Part shown: positions 58,608 through 64,000 of the stretch, one piece after another | How positions within the stretch are numbered: position 1 is the stretch's first letter | Layout: every line of letters begins with the position of its first letter | Assembly (NCBI RefSeq): GCF_000304475.1 | Contig: NC_018941.1 | Location: forward strand, 1-64,000 | Direction: 5' to 3' | Length of the DNA: 64,000 nt | Source of the DNA: Kazachstania africana CBS 2517 | Lineage: Eukaryota; Ascomycota; Saccharomycetes; Saccharomycetales; Saccharomycetaceae | Translations under genes and position numbers: made by a program | Notes under the pieces: model-generated | Databases searched by the model: none | What the model saw: only the letters and a program-made list of their open reading frames with translations | Told to the model about the DNA's origin: nothing

Positions 58608-61600
58608 TCAGAAACAACCATTTAAAGCTGATATAGCATTTTTATTCCAAGGTGTCAGGAATAAACTCTTCTGGATACTCCTAACGTCCTTTAACTTACA
58701 GTACGAATTACTCAACTGCTCAGCAGTAATTTTGTTTTGACCGTCTGTGGAAAGTTTTTGTTTAATTTTTTCGTCTAGATGGTTCCAGGAATTGGAATTA
58801 TTAGGAAACAAGAATGCTGCTCTCTGAGTTAAAGTTTTGTCTGAAGTAATCTTTAGTCTCTTCTGTATCTCTTCAATCAATTGTTGTACTTCTTTATGTT
58901 TATCAGCAATTATATGTGAAGGCCCAATTGATTTCAATTCATCCAACACGTGCCTCATGCTATCACCATCGTTTTCTAAAATGGTCATAGCAACAATTGT
59001 CAAGGTGATGAAAAGATCAGAGCCGTATTGTAGAGCATAATCGGTTAATTCCTGCATTGCTATTTCTTTAGCTTCATCGCCTACTTCATAAAGAACTTTC
59101 GATATAAGCATTATCAGACTTTTGGAGTCTTTTGAGAGGTTCAACAATTGTTGAAAGTTTACTAGAGTTTCGTCGAAGTTGCCAAGATAGAAAAACGATA
59201 ATCCCAGACAAATATAGTTGGATAAAATTCCCTTCAGCACTTTCTTGCTATGCAAACCATTTTCCTGGTAATCTGTCAATAAACCCTGCGATAAATTTGC
59301 ATTTTCTACGGCATTTTCGTAATCACCGGAACCTAATTGAATTCTTGCCAATTGAGATTTGACAATGGCAAAATTAAACAATTCCTCATCATTTTGAGTT
59401 TTTTCGAATCTCTTCTCAAGGTTCTCAGTCAATCTGTTAGCAAGCTTTTCAGCAACCTTGAAGTTGTGAAGTCTTTCCAACACCAACAAAGCACATTGTA
59501 ATGCGAATGGATCATTCGGATTTTTTTTGAAATACTGCTCCAGACCAAAAGCAATAGTATTCAGTTCTTCAGTAGCAGTGAGGTCTCTTTCTTCATTACC
59601 ACCCCCTATTCTGTTTTTTAAAACGCTACTTGCATATAAGAGCTGTACAATCTTAGATCTACCATTGGCCAAAATATACGAATGCCCAAACATGTTTGCA
59701 CTTTCAGTAGATTTACCCTCCTTTTCATATAACAATGCCATACCCAGCCATGGTGAGGAGTTCTGTGGGGCCATGCTTTGGGCTCTCGACATTATTTCAC
59801 CAGCCAATACAGTATCGTTATTTTGCAGAGCGAGTAATGCTAGATTAAACCAGATTTCGACATCCTTTGGTGATAAAACCATTGCTTTAATAAAACAATG
59901 TTGGGCAACATGATAATTCAGTTCCATTGTGGCTATACCGAACCCAATCCAAGCTTCTGGACTATTAGATTGATATTTGATAGATTTTTTAAAAGACATA
60001 ATTGCAGCATCTTTATAGCGTAATTCCTTGATAGTGCAGTAAGCCATCAGTTCCGAAATACCAAGATTATACCATATAGATGATCTAAGCGTACCTGGTA
60101 AAGTCTGAAAGTTGTCTGCATGGGATGCAATTGCATATTTGGAGGCCAATATCAGAAAGTCGCATGCAATAGATATATTGTCCGTACTTTCGGAAGACAG
60201 CAACTTATCAAGGGTGACACCATCAATATTATTTATTTCCTCAGTTTCCTCAGGTAAAACAAATGCAGAAAAAATGGCTACCAATGATTCGACTGGTAGT
60301 GTATCGATTTTTGATTCTACCAATAGATAAAGATAAAGCACTTTGGACAGTGTAATCCATACATTCTGAATGACACAGTCCAAATCTATGACTAATTCCT
60401 TGATCAGATCGATGGCTTCGCTAATGATTGCTATTGCTTTCATGAGATAACCCTGATTGTATAAATCAAAAGAATAATCAACTATTTGAGTCGCCAATTC
60501 CATCTTAAATACCTCCTTTTCCGGCTCGTCCTTCAAGACATGTCTTAGTATATCGATTGCTCTTTCGAACTCATCCATTTGAGCAAGCGCTACGGAATTG
60601 AAATATTTAGCGTAGTTATGGTCAGGAGACAGCTCGACAGCTTTTTCAAAAACTTTGATAGAGGCTTCAACACGCCCACATGCAAAATAGGCCTGACCTA
60701 AACCAACCCACGATTCTATATCATTTGGATCAACACGTAATGCAGACTGGAACCATTCGATCGAATCAGTTTCATTCTGGTCCTCTAAAAATGAAATCCC
60801 CATAACTCTGTATGGCCAGTTAGCCTTGCGCAATTCGGTTTTGGCATTTTCCGATTTGATCAATCTTTCCGCAATCTGGGAAGCTGTTGCCCAGTTACCA
60901 CAGTCAGTATAGATGGTACAGATATATTCTGCTGCAGCTATATCACCAGAATCTAGCTCAAAGGCCTTATAGTAACACTTAAAAGCTCTTCCTCTGTCAT
61001 TGTAAAACTTTGCATAGATATCACCCAATAATGAGTAAGCTTCTGCATAGGTGTCCGAACAATATTTAATAACTTGAACCAGTAACTTGAACGCAATTTT
61101 TATATTGATATCATCTTTATCCTCGTAGTATTTCGAAATATAAACTTTGGCTTGTCTCCACAGGGTCTTCGATTTAAATTCCAATGTACGTAAATCAGTC
61201 CCTTCAATTTTGTTCACAATTGTTGTAAATAACTCGACTGACTCATCTAACTCACCAATGTGCCCTTTACACCATGCCAACTGTGAAAGAATTTCTAAAT
61301 TTGATGAAGTTGAAGGTTCTTGTTCAATGATATTAGTTATTAACGTATAAGCGCCGTTCCAATCCTCCCTTTCAATGGCAATAATACCTTTACCTATTTT
61401 TGCATTAATATTTGTTGGATCCTCGGACAAGATTTTATCAAACAAAGATAAAGCAGGCTTATGATTCTTTGGAGATTCGACATAAGTGTAACACGTGGCT
61501 AAATCGATCGTCAGCTCTTTCTTACTGTTTATCAAATTTGTACCAAGATCTCTAATATTATATGAGATAAGTGATATACCAGCTTTGATATATTTGGAAG

Positions 61601-62870
61601 CAGCCTCATATTCTTTATTTAGAATATAGTATCGAGATATGATACGATAAGCTAAGGTACTGTTTTTAGTCTGGCCGATATTTTCTATCAAAGTCGTCAA
61701 TATATCTTCCTCAGATAACCAACCCTTATCTTTTGATTGGTCTTCATCATCCCTATCATTTTGCATCAGTTCCTTAAGCTCTTCTTCATCTTCATCTTCT
61801 TCAAAATCAGTATTCCTTGAATCTGCTTCATCAAGTTTAATATCTAGTGCTTTTACATTATAACTTGAAAAATTAGAGTTAATCCAGGCATACAGTAAAA
61901 TGGCCAAAGGTTCATTAGGAAATCGCTGGAAAAATTTTATTACAATCATAGGATCCATCGAGTCTAGATCACTGAAATCAGACCAATCGAAATAATATTT
62001 CCATGCAATCAAAGAGTCGTGATCAATCAGAACCATTTCATCAACCATTGTCCTTATTTTGTCAAAATACTGCAATTTGATATCGGTTGGCATTGATTTC
62101 AATACTTTTATTCTATATTCAAGCCACATTCCCTCTAGGGCTTTTCTTTCGGCATCATCATCGATCAAGTTCACTAACTGATTATAAAGATCATCTAATA
62201 TAGAGTCCTTGTAGATTTTCCATGCTAATGAATTTACTTTGATTTGATAATTTGGATCATTGGTACTCAGCTTCAATCTTTCTTGACTTAAAATTTTAGA
62301 TACTTGCAATGTCTCTTTTGCACTTAGAATCTTGATTAACTCTTGTAAGGGTTGACCTGGGTCTTTGAATAAATGCCTACCCATCAGTTCATACAGTAAT
62401 GTACCAGTTCGGAAAGATTTATAATAAGATTCTGAAAAGTCATCATTGCCTGTGAAATGTAGCTTCATGTTCTTTATCAAGTTTATGAGATCGACCTGAG
62501 ACTCCTGGAGCTCAAGCAACACCTCCATGTACGTACTACACAGTAGGAAAAAGTCATCAAATGACACGATATCCGGAAGAATATGTTTCCTAGTCTCATG
62601 ATTTTGAAACAGAAGAAACAGGCCTTTCCATGCCAGAAGGTTCTCTGGAACCAACTGTGTCGCTGACTTATAATTGTTCACTGCATTCGTTAGGTTATGA
62701 TTAATATCATTTTCTGTCAAAGAAGCATAGGATTTTCCCAGAAACACATATGCAAAATAGTTATTCTTATCCAGCTTCAAGACTTCTTTCGAAATAGAAA
62801 TGGCTTCTTCATAGTCGGCTCTTGCCAATTCTTGTTTAGCCTCCTTTAGCAACTGCTTGACGTCGGCCAT
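58608..62870 (-). CDS. SKI3: Ski complex TPR scaffold Ski3
   Basis: A 1420-residue tetratricopeptide-repeat protein (S. cerevisiae Ski3 is about 1432). With Ski2 helicase and Ski8 it forms the Ski complex, which feeds mRNA into the cytoplasmic exosome and represses poly(A)-minus viral RNA; ski mutants over-express killer virus. TPRs are visible from the N-terminus (ELARADYEEAISISKEVLKL) through the central part (WFQSALRVDPNDIESWVGLGQ is typical) to the C-terminal arm. An acidic insert of Asp/Glu occurs around 61730-61815. The start ATG at 62870 fits the family. Shares a 181-base divergent promoter with MLC2. It sits in the conserved syntenic block, so its nearness to toxin-like relics is not by itself meaningful. 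Confidence 0.93.
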   Translation of the reverse strand: MADVKQLLKEAKQELARADYEEAISISKEVLKLDKNNYFAYVFLGKSYASLTENDINHNLTNAVNNYKSATQLVPENLLAWKGLFLLFQNHETRKHILPDIVSFDDFFLLCSTYMEVLLELQESQVDLINLIKNMKLHFTGNDDFSESYYKSFRTGTLLYELMGRHLFKDPGQPLQELIKILSAKETLQVSKILSQERLKLSTNDPNYQIKVNSLAWKIYKDSILDDLYNQLVNLIDDDAERKALEGMWLEYRIKVLKSMPTDIKLQYFDKIRTMVDEMVLIDHDSLIAWKYYFDWSDFSDLDSMDPMIVIKFFQRFPNEPLAILLYAWINSNFSSYNVKALDIKLDEADSRNTDFEEDEDEEELKELMQNDRDDEDQSKDKGWLSEEDILTTLIENIGQTKNSTLAYRIISRYYILNKEYEAASKYIKAGISLISYNIRDLGTNLINSKKELTIDLATCYTYVESPKNHKPALSLFDKILSEDPTNINAKIGKGIIAIEREDWNGAYTLITNIIEQEPSTSSNLEILSQLAWCKGHIGELDESVELFTTIVNKIEGTDLRTLEFKSKTLWRQAKVYISKYYEDKDDINIKIAFKLLVQVIKYCSDTYAEAYSLLGDIYAKFYNDRGRAFKCYYKAFELDSGDIAAAEYICTIYTDCGNWATASQIAERLIKSENAKTELRKANWPYRVMGISFLEDQNETDSIEWFQSALRVDPNDIESWVGLGQAYFACGRVEASIKVFEKAVELSPDHNYAKYFNSVALAQMDEFERAIDILRHVLKDEPEKEVFKMELATQIVDYSFDLYNQGYLMKAIAIISEAIDLIKELVIDLDCVIQNVWITLSKVLYLYLLVESKIDTLPVESLVAIFSAFVLPEETEEINNIDGVTLDKLLSSESTDNISIACDFLILASKYAIASHADNFQTLPGTLRSSIWYNLGISELMAYCTIKELRYKDAAIMSFKKSIKYQSNSPEAWIGFGIATMELNYHVAQHCFIKAMVLSPKDVEIWFNLALLALQNNDTVLAGEIMSRAQSMAPQNSSPWLGMALLYEKEGKSTESANMFGHSYILANGRSKIVQLLYASSVLKNRIGGGNEERDLTATEELNTIAFGLEQYFKKNPNDPFALQCALLVLERLHNFKVAEKLANRLTENLEKRFEKTQNDEELFNFAIVKSQLARIQLGSGDYENAVENANLSQGLLTDYQENGLHSKKVLKGILSNYICLGLSFFYLGNFDETLVNFQQLLNLSKDSKSLIMLISKVLYEVGDEAKEIAMQELTDYALQYGSDLFITLTIVAMTILENDGDSMRHVLDELKSIGPSHIIADKHKEVQQLIEEIQKRLKITSDKTLTQRAAFLFPNNSNSWNHLDEKIKQKLSTDGQNKITAEQLSNSYCKLKDVRSIQKSLFLTPWNKNAISALNGCF

Positions 62871-63051
62871 ATGTGTTTTAATATTCTGATCCTTGCTGTA
62901 GGATAAACTAAAATATCTATCCTTATTGGCTTTTCAGTGTGGGTTTTCAATATCTAGCTATTTTTTTCTCACTATTTATTAAATTGAAAAAGATTGATAC
63001 TATCTCGAATATAGAGGATTACTAAGGAAAGTTACTTACTATATAGTAATA
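62871..63051. promoter_or_regulatory. Divergent promoter SKI3/MLC2
   Basis: A 181-base spacer between the two ATGs, AT-rich with several A/T tracts. No specific factor site is claimed. Confidence 0.5.
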
Positions 63052-63534
63052 ATGGAGAGGAATACGTCAGTGACGTTTAACCAATTGACGCAGAATTTTA
63101 TTCAGAAGCTGAAGGATGCATTTCAAATGATTGATGATGATGGTGACGGTTATATAAGTGAGGGCGATCTGAAGAAGATTTTACAGAGCATAGGTAGGAA
63201 TCCAGCGGAAGATGAACTAAATGCTATGTTGAGTAGGCCTAATGGTAAGAGAGGAGTGAATGGTATTTCGTTTCCCGAATATCTTTCCTTAATGGCAGAC
63301 CTTACAGGAGAATTTCCAGAGGAAGAGGAATTGATCGAGTGCTTCAATATTGTCTCGGATGAAAACAAGACTATATTAGTGAAGGACCTAGTAGAAAGTC
63401 TGAAAGAAGCAGGATTTGAGAATCCAGAAGTTGAATTTGCCAAGATTTTGAAAAATCATAGTTCTAATCAACAATCCTCTGGGAAAAAAGTCTTCAAAAG
63501 TAATCAATTTTTAGATACAATAATTGATCAATAA
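63052..63534 (+). CDS. MLC2: Myosin-II regulatory light chain
   Basis: A 160-residue EF-hand protein (Mlc2 is about 163 residues). One canonical calcium loop is visible at residues 28-39 (DDDGDGYISEGD). Later EF-hands are degenerate, as is usual for myosin light chains. Mlc2 binds the IQ motif of Myo1 at the bud neck and affects actomyosin ring disassembly in cytokinesis. Identification rests on size, the single good EF-hand and its place between SKI3 and RPO26, as in S. cerevisiae (YPR188C). The general EF-hand sequence alone would also allow other light chains or a calmodulin-like protein. Convergent with RPO26, 62 bases apart. Confidence 0.88.
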   Translation: MERNTSVTFNQLTQNFIQKLKDAFQMIDDDGDGYISEGDLKKILQSIGRNPAEDELNAMLSRPNGKRGVNGISFPEYLSLMADLTGEFPEEEELIECFNIVSDENKTILVKDLVESLKEAGFENPEVEFAKILKNHSSNQQSSGKKVFKSNQFLDTIIDQ

Positions 63535-63596
63535 TTAGATATTCAGTTTACATATAGTTATACATATACAATTAACAGTGATTCATAAATCAAGAT

Positions 63597-64000
63597 TCAT
63601 AAATCAACAATTAATTCTTCAACACTCCAATCTTCAAAAGAACCATCTGGTAAATATCTTCTGATGACTAGTGGGATTTTCTTTTCAGCTAATTCTTTCA
63701 TGGCAATCCTTAGAGGATCTGTTTCGCCTTCTAAATCTACAAAAACAGGTGCGTTCATAGAAATCTGTAGAGCTCTAGTACCTAGGATTCTTGCTCTTTC
63801 ATATTTTGTCATGTATGGTGTGGTGGTTCTGTCTTCTTTGGCAATAGCTTTTTCTTTCAAAGTCTTCTTTCTAGTAGATTGGTATTCGTCGTTGAATCCA
63901 CTTGTAATGATTGTATTCCCATTTTCATCTTTTAAGCCACCATCCACTGTGGCATTATTATTTTCATTATTATTATTATTGTTGTTATTATTTATGGCTT
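63597..64000 (-). CDS. RPO26: RNA polymerase subunit ABC23 (Rpb6), 5' end outside window
   Basis: C-terminal part of the subunit shared by RNA polymerases I, II and III. The region with [20 protein letters not shown] through [17 protein letters not shown] is almost invariant. The frame runs off the window: it continues upstream through GTG at 63947 and a run of nine Asn codons interrupted only by Glu-Asn-Asn-Asn (AAT/AAC repeat, about 63954-63992). The acidic N-terminal region and first exon (S. cerevisiae RPO26 has an intron near its start) must lie beyond 64000. The Asn run lies in the poorly conserved N-terminal linker. The apparent start at 63947 is an internal GTG. Confidence 0.93.
   Translation of the reverse strand, partial: AINNNNNNNNNENNNATVDGGLKDENGNTIITSGFNDEYQSTRKKTLKEKAIAKEDRTTTPYMTKYERARILGTRALQISMNAPVFVDLEGETDPLRIAMKELAEKKIPLVIRRYLPDGSFEDWSVEELIVDL

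Noticed and set aside
58837..59913. Several plus-strand frames inside SKI3
   Set aside because: Antisense shadows of a long, clearly conserved TPR gene.
58608..62870. SKI3 as part of a local killer/antiviral island with the toxin-like genes
   Set aside because: SKI3 is in its conserved place between MLC2 and RPC82, so its presence near the subtelomere is explained by synteny.

Overview
The window looks like the end of a chromosome arm from a budding yeast of the Saccharomycetaceae, probably a post-genome-duplication genus such as Kazachstania or Naumovozyma. It is AT-rich, has compact intronless genes and uses the standard nuclear code. The block RPO26-MLC2-SKI3-RPC82-QCR2 (55.1-64 kb) has the same order and relative orientations as the block near the right end of Saccharomyces cerevisiae chromosome XVI. 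The telomere is therefore probably to the left. No telomeric repeat, tRNA, rRNA or CRISPR array was seen. Two long N runs and one 3-base N run interrupt the assembly.

Right half (43.9-64 kb): ordinary intact genes. FLR1 (drug:H+ antiporter) and an ADH6/ADH7-type alcohol dehydrogenase are divergent, with a Yap1-type site between them. A badly frameshifted Old Yellow Enzyme gene lies just outside them, so this was once a small detoxification cluster. KRE6/SKN1-type beta-1,6-glucan gene, SAM4 and SAM3 (homocysteine methylation and S-adenosylmethionine uptake) follow, and then the conserved block.

Left half (1-43.9 kb): gene-poor subtelomere full of relics. Intact genes are a Zn2Cys6 regulator, a YNL134C-like oxidoreductase, two divergent Bxi1-like (BAX-inhibitor/TMBIM) membrane proteins and a secreted protein of unknown function. 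Around these lie three related broken precursors with the layout of K1-type killer toxins (16.6, 26.8 and 34.4 kb). There are also three relics of a subtelomeric helicase element, a damaged tandem copy of the secreted-protein gene, a DUP/COS-family relic, an unidentified multiply broken gene, and a G-poor repeated sequence of roughly 2.7-2.9 kb period that holds both long assembly gaps.

Most notable point: killer-toxin-like precursors, Bxi1-like membrane proteins and other small secreted proteins are interleaved within about 21 kb. Each toxin-like copy is broken in a different way: no start codon, start loss plus frameshift, or a single in-frame TAG. The Bxi1-like copies stay open, which makes a toxin/immunity or tolerance relation worth testing, though it is only an inference. 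Many reading frames that appear to begin in this window start at GTG or TTG; starts were moved to ATG where a family comparison supported it.
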